Part shown: piece by piece, positions 45,705 through 55,495 of the stretch
How positions within the stretch are numbered: position 1 is the stretch's first letter
Layout of the letters: the number at the start of each line of letters is the position of its first letter
NCBI GenBank assembly: GCA_023386045.1
Contig: JAEWKK010000026.1
Coordinates: forward strand, 21,128 to 85,127
Length of the DNA: 64,000 nt
Source of the DNA: Bacteroidota bacterium
Lineage (GTDB): Bacteria; Bacteroidota; Bacteroidia; Chitinophagales; Chitinophagaceae
Reading direction: 5' to 3'
Notes under the pieces: model-generated
Seen by the model: the letters and a program-made list of their open reading frames with translations, nothing else
Databases searched by the model: none
Told to the model about the DNA's origin: nothing
Translations under genes and position numbers: made by a program

Positions 45705-47210
45705 TCAAACAGAGGCTTCTTTTTCCTCTGCTTTTTGATCGAGGTTGCGCAATCTTACCAGTAATGCAATGAAAGGATAGTAGATCACCATGTCAGTGAT
45801 CTGGCCCAGGGCTTCCTGTGCAAATTCAGCCACGTAAAAAGAAAATAATGAAGCAAGGATCGCAGCATATAGCAATTTCCTTCTCTCGCTGTTCGAATTA
45901 AAATATCCCCTCAGGGCTGTTTTCAACGTGACAAAATATAGAACAAAGATGAAGATGAGACCTATCCATCCTGTTTCCAGTGCTTTCCTGAGATAACCAC
46001 TATCTGGTGGAAAACCTGCGAGATAATGTCCGGGGTTGAAGCGCTTGCCGGGCTCTCCTGTAGTACAAAGTCCTCCACCTATCGGATGGCTATAAATATA
46101 AGGTTGAATGAATTTCCTGTTGTCTTCTCTTACGTTATAAGAAGCATCCCTGTTGGCTCTAAAGCTCGTGCGGAACCTGTTAAGCGGACCGTTGGAATAT
46201 ATAGGAACATATAGCAGGAAGAGAAAGATCAGGGTGGCAAGTACTGCAAAAATCTTTGTCGATTTTCTGTCAATGGTGAGCAGTGTGTACAATCCCAATC
46301 CGACCACCAGCATTACATTACCGGTTCTTGTTCCTGAATAAACAATGCCAAGGATCATAAAAAGACTTCCACCAAAAAGAATCCATTTGTACTTCAACCT
46401 GTCAAGATTGGTGCCGATGATCAGGAAAAAAACAGCGCAGGCAGCCATGATGGTACCGAAGGACATGGGATCCGATAAGGTTGAAAACTTTCTAAGATCT
46501 CCACCATTAATATATACCACTCCATAACTGTTACTGAAGATGGCATTCAATTCAAATTTGAAGAAGCCATGCCATTGCTGGATACAGCCATAAAGTCCGG
46601 TTAGAAAACACAAAACAAAAAGTACGACCACAAATTTCTTAATCGCCTTGTAATTATTAAGAACGTTGTAGGATATAAAAAGCAGAAGCACGCAAACCAG
46701 GAATCGCCTGAAGGTCTGAAACCATCCTTCTACAGAATGTGCATAAGGATTAAAAACTTCTACCATCAGGTAAGATGAATATAAAAGTATGGCGATGATG
46801 ACAGGAGCTTTTATAAACTCATTGAAATTCTTTTTGATCTCCGTATGCCTGATAAAAAGACTTAGAAAAGTTGCATAGATCAATATATCAGACACAATAC
46901 CCACCTGGAACTGTTCTTTAAATACCAGTCGATTCAGGGCGTAAGCAAAAAAAGAATAAAGTACCGTAATATAAAACCCCGCTTCTGTTGAGAGCAGGCA
47001 GGCAAGAATGACAAAAAAACCGAGAATGATTCCAAACAATTCCAGACCCACCAGTGTTTCTTCCGCGAGCAGGTAACCAAAAGTTCCGGCTACGAGAAAA
47101 GCAAGAAAATAGCCCAGTGGATTATTAAGCTTTTGCTCAATAAATAGTTTTTCAAAAAAACTGCTGGGACGCGCAGGCTTATTTCTTTTTACACTGTATA
47201 CTCTTTCCAT
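45705..47210 (-). CDS. O-antigen ligase/polymerase-like membrane protein (Wzy/WaaL)
   Basis: The 501-residue protein has about 12 membrane segments and a large loop near residues 340-410 (SFRANRDASYNVREDNRKFI; HPIGGGLCTTGEPGKRFNPG; GYLRKALETGWIGLIFIF), the O-antigen ligase/polymerase (Wzy_C) signature region. Wzy-type proteins polymerise repeat units in the periplasm and WaaL-type join them to lipid A; sequence alone does not tell which. Within an EPS locus with flippase and Wzc-like protein, the polymerase role is preferred. A short putative membrane peptide is encoded 6 bp upstream. Confidence 0.83.
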   Translation of the reverse strand: MERVYSVKRNKPARPSSFFEKLFIEQKLNNPLGYFLAFLVAGTFGYLLAEETLVGLELFGIILGFFVILACLLSTEAGFYITVLYSFFAYALNRLVFKEQFQVGIVSDILIYATFLSLFIRHTEIKKNFNEFIKAPVIIAILLYSSYLMVEVFNPYAHSVEGWFQTFRRFLVCVLLLFISYNVLNNYKAIKKFVVVLFVLCFLTGLYGCIQQWHGFFKFELNAIFSNSYGVVYINGGDLRKFSTLSDPMSFGTIMAACAVFFLIIGTNLDRLKYKWILFGGSLFMILGIVYSGTRTGNVMLVVGLGLYTLLTIDRKSTKIFAVLATLIFLFLLYVPIYSNGPLNRFRTSFRANRDASYNVREDNRKFIQPYIYSHPIGGGLCTTGEPGKRFNPGHYLAGFPPDSGYLRKALETGWIGLIFIFVLYFVTLKTALRGYFNSNSERRKLLYAAILASLFSFYVAEFAQEALGQITDMVIYYPFIALLVRLRNLDQKAEEKEASV

Positions 47211-47216
47211 ATCACA

Positions 47217-47309
47217 CTAAAAAAACATGATCTTGATGAAGATCAGGAAAAACACAAACACAATTACGGCGATCATGAACTTCTCATGAAACGAAAGCTT
47301 ATTTTCCAC
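47217..47309 (-). CDS. Putative 30-residue single-pass membrane peptide
   Basis: A GTG (47307-47309) opens a 30-codon frame that is hydrophilic at first (ENKLSFHEK) and then has a hydrophobic helix (FMIAVIVFVFFLIFIKIMFF). An in-frame TTG lies directly before it, and the preceding in-frame stop is at 47313-47315. Its TAG lies 6 bp before the ATG of the Wzy-like gene, so the two would be co-translated. The start codon is not ATG and no ribosome site is clear, so this is only a candidate. Confidence 0.4.
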   Translation of the reverse strand: MENKLSFHEKFMIAVIVFVFFLIFIKIMFF

Positions 47310-47416
47310 CAATTAAAGTTTTAATTAAAGCGGCTATTCTACCGTTCAACAATATTATCAATTTTAAGGGGAAATCCCTGCTGCAGGCTCATTTTAACAG
47401 CTCCGCCCTTATTGAT

Positions 47417-47447
47417 AAAAAAAATTATGCCCCTGCTGAAAGGGGCA
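47417..47447 (-). terminator. Intrinsic terminator for the giant esterase gene
   Basis: Read on the minus strand, TGCCCC (47447-47442) and GGGGCA (47433-47428) pair in a 6-bp GC-rich stem with an 8-base loop, followed after three bases by a run of eight T (47424-47417). It starts 6 bp past the TAA of the 2070-residue protein gene. Confidence 0.85.
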
Positions 47448-47452
47448 AATTA

Positions 47453-50400
47453 TTATTGTTTGATGATCCGGATCACTTCTGCATATTGCTTTTTGGACAA
47501 AGAAACCTTTAATATGTAGACGCCGCTCGCCATTTGATACGAAGGCCTTAGCTCTACCCTGTTCTGCCCTTCTGGTAAATTATTGAACTGTTGCTGGTGA
47601 ACCATTCTTCCTGCCAGGTCATAAATACCAACATTCACTTTTTCACCCGCCATGGTTTGCAATTCCAGACTTATGGTTTGTTTAAATGGATTGGGATAGG
47701 CTTTGATATGATTTGTTGTGATTGCCGGAGTGATTGGCTTTACTTCATCTGAATAATCAACCCCTTTAGCAGCAGGCTGCGGATTGGAGCCATTGGAAGG
47801 GGTGAATGATTCGATGACCATGGCCCCCACCAATCCAAGTTGCGAGGTTAATGTGCCGGCTTTTACTGTGATTTCAACTTCACCATTTTCATCTGGCACT
47901 ACATCATAAATGGTGATGGTATTGGTTTTATTGAGTGAAGCATTAAACAGACTGGTGCGGCCATTCACCGTATATGCAACTGTGATATCATTGTAATCAT
48001 TGGCGCTGGCAAAGAAACTCAGATTGTACCTCATGCTCACATTCAAACCAGTAAGCTTCATTCTGCCGGTTTCCCCGGGGAAGAGCCCATAGCTTTCGAT
48101 CATTACATGATCCGGGAAGATGCCAGAATTATTACCTGTATTGATACCATTGGTATAAAGACCCGACCAGGTATTGGTCTGATACAAAGAAAGACTGGTT
48201 GGTTGACCTGATTCATTCAGAAGATTACTCCACACATTGTTGATTTGTGGTGGTGAATTCAAATTGTTCCAAGGATTGCCAGCTGCAAAATGCTCATTAA
48301 AGTTGATGTACACTGCATCCGCAAGCGTATTGGCTGTTGCTACATTACTGTATGCTGAATAAGCATTACCATTTGCCCTGGCCCGAACTGTATAATAATA
48401 AGTTCTGTTAGCAACGAGATTGATATCTGTAAAGCTGTTGACATTCGCATTCACAGTTGCCACCTGGGTGAATGATGGGTTGAGATCATCTGCACGATAG
48501 ATCACAAATCCTCCTGTAGCCGTTTCATTATTCGACCTGTCCTGCCATTCCAGGTTCACTGTTGTTCTTGTGGTTGACTTTACCATGAGGTTTGCAGGAC
48601 TTACAATGCTCACTGAAGCTGTTTCATAGCTTTGGATGATCATGGCATTTAATGCAGCATATTCAGCTGTAGCATCTTTGGCAATGGTGATATATACTTT
48701 TCCATTTGCATCAGGACTGATGCCATTGATCTGAACCGTATGACTGGTATTATACCTTGCTTCAAGTGAAACAGTTTGACCATTGATGGTAAAATCGGTC
48801 AGCAAATTCCTTCCCTGGTCGTAACTATTGAAGAATATAAAATTGTACTTGCGTCCACTCAATGCCAAACCTGAAACCTCAATGGTGCGGGTTCCTGAAG
48901 AGGGCTCAATAATTCCTGCTCTTACAACGGATTCCGGGTAGATCTCTTTACCGTTGCGGCTACGCATGCCTGTAATAGTTGTCCAACCAAAAGCATCCAC
49001 CATTTTTACCGAAATGCTACTTGCATTATCGTTATCATCTTTCAGATTGCCATAAACCGTTCCCGGTGTAGAAGCGTTCACCAGGTTATTCCAGGGCTTT
49101 CCCGCCAAATTCACTGCATCAGTGAAATTGAGGTATACCTGCACCATATCTCTATCGACTATGCTGATAGTAAAGCTGGCAGTTCCGGTTGCGCCAAATT
49201 CATCTCTGGCTATGATGGTAACAGGATACACACCGGTCGATCCTGTTTTAGGAATGATATTGATCTGTCCTGTGCCATTGCCATAATCAGAAAGTGTAGC
49301 AAATGAGGGAAGACCTTCAGCTTCCAGGAACAAAACATTGTTCACATCATCTGTTGCTGCCAGGTTGATGATCGAAGTCTGGTTATTCTTCAACAAAACG
49401 TTGGCAATAGAACTGACTACAGGTGTTCGGTTTGTAAAAACAGCAACAGTGTTTGAAAACTCAGAAACATCCACAGTATTCTTTGATTTTATCCTGTAAT
49501 AATATTTTGTATTGCCGGTAACTGTATTATCGGTGAAGTTGGTGGCATCAACTGTGTTCGCAGTACCCACCAATGCATAAGGTCCTGCTTCATTTGTTGA
49601 TCTCCAATTTTCAAACCCTGTTTCGTTATTGGATTGATCCTGCCAGTTCAGCTGAACACCGTTGCCATAATTGAATTGTGCTGAAACAAGTACCGGAATA
49701 GCAGGTGCCGCATCTATAACCGTCAGATCAAATCCTGCAGTGCTGATACCTCCAGCACCATCGGTTGCTGTAACTAAAACATGATACATGCCGGAAGAAG
49801 AATAGCCAGGATTAATGGAAAGATTAGCCGATCCATTTGCTCCGGGCGTGAGGTTATATCCAGCAGGCAAATTGACCACTGACCAGCTGATGATATCAGA
49901 AGGATTCTGATCTGTTGCTGATAAGGAAATATTCAGGCTTCCATTTTCTACAACCTGCTGGTTATTGATATTGCTGATAACAGGATCATAATTATCATTT
50001 ACAGTAAGATCAAATTGAGTGAAATCCATTCCACCATGAGCATCCGTTGCTATAATTCGAATACTATTGAATACGCCCTGTTGCGATGCTGATGGATTCA
50101 AGCTAAGAGTGGCTGTTCTATTACCATGATCCACGAGGCTAGCAAAAGCAGGAAGGTTCATTCCGGTAAAAATAATGGCATCACCATCTGCGTCTGATGC
50201 AGAAATTTCAATCACCGTTGTTGAACCATACCTCGCTGTGCGGTTATTGATCACAGAAATGACAGGGTTACTGTTTTTAGTTTTTGCACTATCCTGCCCG
50301 GTAAATGCGGACAAGCTTGCTGCACCTTTCGCCCTAACCTTGTAATAATAAATGGCATTGGCAAAAAGACCATTATCATTTAATGAAGTACTGTTGGCCG

Positions 50401-53400
50401 GCACCGTTGCGAAGAGAATATAATTGTTGCTGTTGTTAGCCGATCGATAAATTTCAAATCCTGTTTCATTGTTGGACCTATCCTGCCAGCTAATTTCAAT
50501 AGACGAAGTGGATACGCCTGTTGCTACTAAACTGGAAGGAGCAAGTGGTGCTGTTGGCAGGGCAAAAGTGGTGGAACTTGCATTAGGTGTTCCAAGCCAG
50601 GCATCCTGGATCTTTTGTTTGGGCAGGCCCGGAGCTGCAATGCTCACAGTTAATTCTTCCGGACCATAGCTTTCCATATAGGCGATATAAATGGTATGTG
50701 GTCCTTTGGTAAGACTTTTTGATGCTGATTTTTCTGTAGCCACATGCATGCCATCATGGTCTATCAGCATGTTTGGAGGGTTGCTGCCATCGATGTACAA
50801 TTTGGAACCATCATCTGATTTCAGATAGAAAGTATAAACCCCTGCTTTGGGTATATCTATCGTACTGCTGAACCACAACTGGAAATTATCATTCCTGTCC
50901 TGCATACCAAGGTCAAAATTTGGCTGACGCGATGTTTTGTAAGGTGTCAGCGAATTAAAATTGTTGGGAAGCTGGGGAATGTCAGCGAGTTGATAATAGG
51001 AATAATCTACTCCCTGTCCTGCCCTGTCAAAATCTGATTCACCATATTGGTTGATGGCTTTGATGCGATAATAATAAGTAGAGTTTTGCTTGAGAGTGGT
51101 ATCGGCAAATGCAGTGATGTTTGAACTTGTTCTTGCAATCGGCAGGAAATCATAATAAGGTTTGGAAGATCGGTAGATCTCGAAGCCGGTTTCATTATTA
51201 CTGTTGTCATTCCAGGTAAGATTGATTTGCCTGTATGAAACCGCAACAGCTTTGAGGTTGGAAGGTTTGGACGGAACATTTCCGGGGATGGGCTGATCTG
51301 AAAAATAAATATTCGGGATCGGCTCAAAATTATTACCGGTAAGAGGTGTTTTCCAGGAAACTTCCATCACCTCATCACCCCATCTTTCAAAAAAACTAAA
51401 TGCAATAGGATAAATACCAGCCGTTAAATATTTTGGACTACTGGTCTCGGGATAATTTCCATGTAATCCATCATTATTGACAACAGCGGTAGCTGAAAAA
51501 CTGTAAGGAGAACCTACCGCACCTGCAGTGCCCAGGTACATCTTGCTGCCATCGTCTGAACTGGTTCTGAAATAATAGGTTCCCGAAACAGGTATCCTGA
51601 TATAACCTTCCCAGAGGAAGGCAAAATTATCATCCCTTGTACGTGGCTCCATACTTACATTCTGAACCTTGCCAGTTAATAAGGGCGTTAGCGTATTAAA
51701 ATCAGGAAGCGTATTCCACTCGCCATGATAATATTTATAGTTCAAGCCAAATGAAGGAGTAACCGTCAGCTGGTTACTGAAAGCAGATAAATTGCCACCA
51801 AAATCCTTTGCTCTTACTGAAAAATTATAAGTATTGCCTGTAGTTAAATTGGAAACAATGAAGCTGGTATCAGTAGTGATGTAACTCTTCGCTCCATTTA
51901 CATAGATCTCGTAATTGGAAAGACCCGCATCATCGGTAGACTTCTTCCATGAAAGGCTGACCGTGGTACTGGTGACATCTACAAGCCTTAGCAAAGGAGA
52001 AGTTGGTAAAATATTATCAGCGAAAGTCGTGCTGCTGGCTTCATTGGAAGGAGCGGCAGCACCGGTATTGTTGAATGCCCTGATGCGGTAATAGAATTTT
52101 TTATTGGGACCCAGTCCGCTATGAATAAAACTGCGTATATCCTGGCTGGTGATGGCAATCAATTGATAAGGTCCGCCAGAAATAGTTGCCTGGTAAACTT
52201 CGAAACCTGTTTCATTGTATTGCGGTGAAGGATTATCACTCCAGTCAAGCCTGATGGATGAATTGGAAAGCGTAGTTGCAATCAGGTTGATTGCAGGATC
52301 AGGCTTTGGATTTCCATTTGCATCCACTACTTTGAAAAGGGGTGAAAAATCACTATTACAGGAATAAGGTTCTGTAACCTTTACCTTATAATCACCAGGC
52401 GTTGTAACATTCAAAAATCTTGTTGTGCTAATGATAGCAGACTGTCCATCTTTCTGCCAGTCGTAGCTTGAATAACCTTCGGGTACTTCCAACATTACAC
52501 TCGTACTGCCATCCAATGCAGGCAAAACAGCACTGTGCATTCCACTAACGATAATATTGGGAGAAACAGTAGTTGATTTGATCTTGATAACAACCGGCAT
52601 CGGAGACCACTGAGACCAGAGAGAACCTTTTCTTACCCTTGCTGAATAAGTTCCCAGTTGTGTAGCTTGTATCGTATGATTAGTGGCACCCTGTATCAAT
52701 ATGCCATCTTTTTTCCACTCATATTCATCAAAGCCATCCACCAGGCCAATGGTTACATTGATAGTTTCACCAGGGCAAAATTCTGTTCTTCCAAATAAGG
52801 GCCAGGGATTGGAACTGTAAGCCTTATTGAAAAAGGGCCAGAAACCTGGTTCCGTCCAAACCCTGTTCCATGTACCATGTCCCAGGTCATCATAAAGAGT
52901 GTTGATATAATTAGCGCCTTTATTCAAAAACGAATCTCTTACAAACAAAGCGGTATAAGGAGTGGGATTGTTATCAAGTCCGCCATGAAAATTCCAGTAA
53001 GGTGTGAATTTGATCTTGTCGATCACCGATGAACTGGCAAGTCCAGAACCTGTTGATGACATAGGTATCCCAGAAGCGATATAGGTAGGATAGGTCAGGA
53101 ACATATCCCAGGCAGAGGCGCCTCCTGCAGAAAGACCATTGGTGACCACCCTGAAGGGATCAACTTTATTGTTTGCTACCATGTAGTCAACCAGTTCTTT
53201 CATGGCCGCGTAATTACCGCCATTGAAATAACCACTTGAATTCTGCATCATGATCACATAGCCATCAAATGTTCCATTCTTTACAGAGTTATTGAAAAAA
53301 GCACCGCCATGCAGAAGATGGTATTCATTATCAGTTATCGTATCTCTCTCTCCCACGCCATGCCAGAAGATGAGCATGGGATATTTTTTATTATCGTTTG

Positions 53401-53665
53401 ATGCTGGCTGATAGCTTGCAGGATAGAGCAACCTGAATGGAATACCCTTATAGATATAGCATTTAAAATCAGAGGTATTCCAGTTAACCCGGGGTGTGCG
53501 CACCCATTTCCCGATCTGTCCCCATGATGGTTGTACCGGCGGATTGGCCGTATCGTAAGTAATTACTGGATCGGTTGGATCCAATACATTCTGGGAATGG
53601 GATGCACTATGGAAAATGATGGCAGATACTACCGTCAATAAGGTACGTTTCAAGCGGGATGTCAT
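47453..53665 (-). CDS. Giant secreted esterase/FN3/PA14 protein with T9SS sorting domain
   Basis: The 2070-residue protein has a signal peptide (MTSRLKRTLLTVVSAIIFHS) and an alpha/beta-hydrolase (about 65-295; MLIFWHGVGERD, nucleophile Ser in VTNGLSAGGASAWD, His in DDLGHGTWNRVW). Ig-like modules (about 300-450) are followed by several FN3 domains carrying SNNETGFEIYRS, alternating with two PA14-like domains (about 643-790 and 890-1020; DDGSKMYLG, DDGSKLYIDG). Cadherin-like Ig modules (about 1125-1300 and 1420-1510), two copies of a roughly 170-residue domain (about 1511-1682 and 1783-1953) and a type A sorting domain (about 1995-2070; AYPNPFKQTISLELQ) complete it. It should be exported by the T9SS. 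PA14 suggests glycan binding; the hydrolase substrate is unknown. Confidence 0.87.
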   Translation of the reverse strand: MTSRLKRTLLTVVSAIIFHSASHSQNVLDPTDPVITYDTANPPVQPSWGQIGKWVRTPRVNWNTSDFKCYIYKGIPFRLLYPASYQPASNDNKKYPMLIFWHGVGERDTITDNEYHLLHGGAFFNNSVKNGTFDGYVIMMQNSSGYFNGGNYAAMKELVDYMVANNKVDPFRVVTNGLSAGGASAWDMFLTYPTYIASGIPMSSTGSGLASSSVIDKIKFTPYWNFHGGLDNNPTPYTALFVRDSFLNKGANYINTLYDDLGHGTWNRVWTEPGFWPFFNKAYSSNPWPLFGRTEFCPGETINVTIGLVDGFDEYEWKKDGILIQGATNHTIQATQLGTYSARVRKGSLWSQWSPMPVVIKIKSTTVSPNIIVSGMHSAVLPALDGSTSVMLEVPEGYSSYDWQKDGQSAIISTTRFLNVTTPGDYKVKVTEPYSCNSDFSPLFKVVDANGNPKPDPAINLIATTLSNSSIRLDWSDNPSPQYNETGFEVYQATISGGPYQLIAITSQDIRSFIHSGLGPNKKFYYRIRAFNNTGAAAPSNEASSTTFADNILPTSPLLRLVDVTSTTVSLSWKKSTDDAGLSNYEIYVNGAKSYITTDTSFIVSNLTTGNTYNFSVRAKDFGGNLSAFSNQLTVTPSFGLNYKYYHGEWNTLPDFNTLTPLLTGKVQNVSMEPRTRDDNFAFLWEGYIRIPVSGTYYFRTSSDDGSKMYLGTAGAVGSPYSFSATAVVNNDGLHGNYPETSSPKYLTAGIYPIAFSFFERWGDEVMEVSWKTPLTGNNFEPIPNIYFSDQPIPGNVPSKPSNLKAVAVSYRQINLTWNDNSNNETGFEIYRSSKPYYDFLPIARTSSNITAFADTTLKQNSTYYYRIKAINQYGESDFDRAGQGVDYSYYQLADIPQLPNNFNSLTPYKTSRQPNFDLGMQDRNDNFQLWFSSTIDIPKAGVYTFYLKSDDGSKLYIDGSNPPNMLIDHDGMHVATEKSASKSLTKGPHTIYIAYMESYGPEELTVSIAAPGLPKQKIQDAWLGTPNASSTTFALPTAPLAPSSLVATGVSTSSIEISWQDRSNNETGFEIYRSANNSNNYILFATVPANSTSLNDNGLFANAIYYYKVRAKGAASLSAFTGQDSAKTKNSNPVISVINNRTARYGSTTVIEISASDADGDAIIFTGMNLPAFASLVDHGNRTATLSLNPSASQQGVFNSIRIIATDAHGGMDFTQFDLTVNDNYDPVISNINNQQVVENGSLNISLSATDQNPSDIISWSVVNLPAGYNLTPGANGSANLSINPGYSSSGMYHVLVTATDGAGGISTAGFDLTVIDAAPAIPVLVSAQFNYGNGVQLNWQDQSNNETGFENWRSTNEAGPYALVGTANTVDATNFTDNTVTGNTKYYYRIKSKNTVDVSEFSNTVAVFTNRTPVVSSIANVLLKNNQTSIINLAATDDVNNVLFLEAEGLPSFATLSDYGNGTGQINIIPKTGSTGVYPVTIIARDEFGATGTASFTISIVDRDMVQVYLNFTDAVNLAGKPWNNLVNASTPGTVYGNLKDDNDNASSISVKMVDAFGWTTITGMRSRNGKEIYPESVVRAGIIEPSSGTRTIEVSGLALSGRKYNFIFFNSYDQGRNLLTDFTINGQTVSLEARYNTSHTVQINGISPDANGKVYITIAKDATAEYAALNAMIIQSYETASVSIVSPANLMVKSTTRTTVNLEWQDRSNNETATGGFVIYRADDLNPSFTQVATVNANVNSFTDINLVANRTYYYTVRARANGNAYSAYSNVATANTLADAVYINFNEHFAAGNPWNNLNSPPQINNVWSNLLNESGQPTSLSLYQTNTWSGLYTNGINTGNNSGIFPDHVMIESYGLFPGETGRMKLTGLNVSMRYNLSFFASANDYNDITVAYTVNGRTSLFNASLNKTNTITIYDVVPDENGEVEITVKAGTLTSQLGLVGAMVIESFTPSNGSNPQPAAKGVDYSDEVKPITPAITTNHIKAYPNPFKQTISLELQTMAGEKVNVGIYDLAGRMVHQQQFNNLPEGQNRVELRPSYQMASGVYILKVSLSKKQYAEVIRIIKQ

Positions 53666-54096
53666 GGCCTTGCTTAGTAATTTAGGGATGAACAGATCAG
53701 CTGTTTTCGTGTACGGAGTTACGTGGCGGGAGTTCGAAAGGATAAGGGAACGGATGTTATCAGTTGGCTATCAGCCTTTAATGGCCAGAGATACCAGTAA
53801 ATTCAATGGAAAAGGATGTTTTGGTTTGTTTCCAGGAAATCAGCAATGAAGCTCACGGGGGAGTGATTCGTGCACAAAATAATTAAGTTTTTGATTGCCT
53901 GTATGTTTTTAATTAATATATCTCCATTTTTTTAAACTCTGCTTCTTAAAAAAACAAAACTTCGAAACCCGGCATATCTTAAATTTGACACCAGCTCTGT
54001 TTTTTAGTTTTTATATTTGAACGCCTATCCACTCCTTTGTCAAGACCCTATCCAGTCCTTCTCCCTAAACAAAATTGATAACTCAAAAATTAACCC
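53666..54096. promoter_or_regulatory. 431-bp divergent region before the LamG gene
   Basis: No supported gene is seen; a 77-codon frame reaching 53849 begins inside the opposite-strand giant gene and has no protein-like character. On the plus strand TATATTTG (54012-54019) matches the Bacteroidota -7 consensus. TTTG at 53984-53987 is 24 bp upstream, slightly further than usual. The leader to the ATG at 54097 would be about 70 nt. Confidence 0.35.
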
Positions 54097-55440
54097 ATGC
54101 GAAAGTTTTACTTTCTTAGCCGCAGCCTGCAACAGACTGCAAAACTCCTCTGCCTTTTATTAGGCATGTCCCTTGTCCAGCAAACAACAGCACAGGGTTT
54201 TGGTACAGCACTTTCTTACAATGCAACTACCATCAATCCTGTAAATAGTTTACAAAACCAGGAGTACCTGAACATGCCTGCCGGTGTTGTTCAAAGCCTG
54301 TCTCAAAGCTTTACCATTGAAGCCTGGATCTACTGGAGAGGAATTTATGACAACTCCATTCCTACCAGTGATGAAAATCAAAGGGTCTTTGATTTTGGTA
54401 CCAGCATCAATGACAACATGTGGCTCACACCCAAAAGCAACTGGAATGGGGAAGATGGGGTGATGTTCGCCTTCATCACAACTGCCTCCGGTGTACAGGT
54501 CATACAATCAACTGACCCATTGCCAACAAATACCTGGGTGCATGTTGCCATAACACTTGATCACGCTACTAATACAGGTAAATTATTTGTAAACGGCGTA
54601 CTGGATACAACTACAACCATTACCATCAGGCCTTCATCTCTGGGATCTACTACAAACAATTACCTGGGTCGTTCACAGTTTCTCAACGATCCTTATTTCA
54701 ACGGTATCATTGATGAATTCAGGATTTCCAATAACGTGAGATATACTTCCAACTTTACGCCGGCCACCAGTCCATTTACTTCTGATGCCAACACAGTGTT
54801 GCTGTATCATTTCAGTGAAGGATCGGGACAAACAACCGCTGATGCTTCTTCAAATGGCTTTAATGCCATACTTGGCTTAACCACAGCTCTTGAAGAAGAC
54901 CTGGATCCTGACTGGATTGCCAATTCCATTCTTCCTGTCAAGCTAGAATCATTTACTGCTCAAAGAGCCAGCAATGCCATAGATCTTAAATGGAGTGCCA
55001 CCATTACAGGCGAAGGCGGCCAGTTTGTTATTGAAAGAAGCTTTAACGGTTCCAGCTTCGAACCAATCGGCGAAGTGGAAATGAACGCAAATGCTGGCAG
55101 CGTTGTCTACTCTTTCCGTGACGCAGCACCTGCTGCTTCCAAAAACTTCTATCGCCTGCGTATACTTGAAACTAATGCTGCTCCAAAACTCAGTGGCATC
55201 ATCTGGATTGATATGAGTGGCAGGGATGTTTATTCAGTTCATCCTACAGCAACCTACAATGGTTTATTCATCAACATTCCATCTGCAGACCAGGTTTCTA
55301 TCTACAATGCAAGTGGCATATTGGTAAAAAGAATACAGATGCAGTCATCTCAACAAATATCCGTTCAGGAATTGCCAAAGGGAATGTATCATCTGCAATT
55401 TGAAAAAGGAAATAAGACAGTGCGATTCATCAGGCTCTGA
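54097..55440 (+). CDS. Secreted LamG-domain protein
   Basis: The 447-residue product has a signal peptide (about 1-32, LLCLLLGMSLVQQTTAQ). A LamG/concanavalin-like jelly-roll domain follows (about 45-250; SFTIEAWIYWRG, NTWVHVAITLDHATNTGKLF, FNGIIDEFRISN, TVLLYHFSEGSG). After a FN3-like spacer (about 275-370, LPVKLESFTAQRASNAIDLK), the end resembles a T9SS-type tail (QVSIYNASGILVKRIQM, ELPKGMYHLQFEKG, RFIRL). LamG modules commonly bind glycans or proteins, so a surface or matrix role is plausible. It is monocistronic, and a hairpin between it and the convergent glycosyltransferase probably ends both transcripts. Confidence 0.87.
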   Translation: MRKFYFLSRSLQQTAKLLCLLLGMSLVQQTTAQGFGTALSYNATTINPVNSLQNQEYLNMPAGVVQSLSQSFTIEAWIYWRGIYDNSIPTSDENQRVFDFGTSINDNMWLTPKSNWNGEDGVMFAFITTASGVQVIQSTDPLPTNTWVHVAITLDHATNTGKLFVNGVLDTTTTITIRPSSLGSTTNNYLGRSQFLNDPYFNGIIDEFRISNNVRYTSNFTPATSPFTSDANTVLLYHFSEGSGQTTADASSNGFNAILGLTTALEEDLDPDWIANSILPVKLESFTAQRASNAIDLKWSATITGEGGQFVIERSFNGSSFEPIGEVEMNANAGSVVYSFRDAAPAASKNFYRLRILETNAAPKLSGIIWIDMSGRDVYSVHPTATYNGLFINIPSADQVSIYNASGILVKRIQMQSSQQISVQELPKGMYHLQFEKGNKTVRFIRL

Positions 55441-55459
55441 TCTTGTAAACGATATACGA

Positions 55460-55485
55460 ACAAGGCCGCCGAAAGGTGGCTTTGT
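55460..55485. terminator. Terminator-like hairpin between convergent genes
   Basis: ACAAGGCCGCC and GGTGGCTTTGT pair over 11 bp, two of them G-U on the plus strand, around a GAAA tetraloop. The T-run afterwards is short (TCGTTT). Position 20 bp after the LamG gene and 11 bp before the end of the minus-strand operon supports use by one or both. Confidence 0.6.
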
Positions 55486-55495
55486 CGTTTATGGA

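Noticed and set aside
53616..53849. 77-codon plus-strand frame
   Set aside because: It begins inside the signal-peptide region of the opposite-strand giant gene and shows no domain or signal; probably a chance frame.
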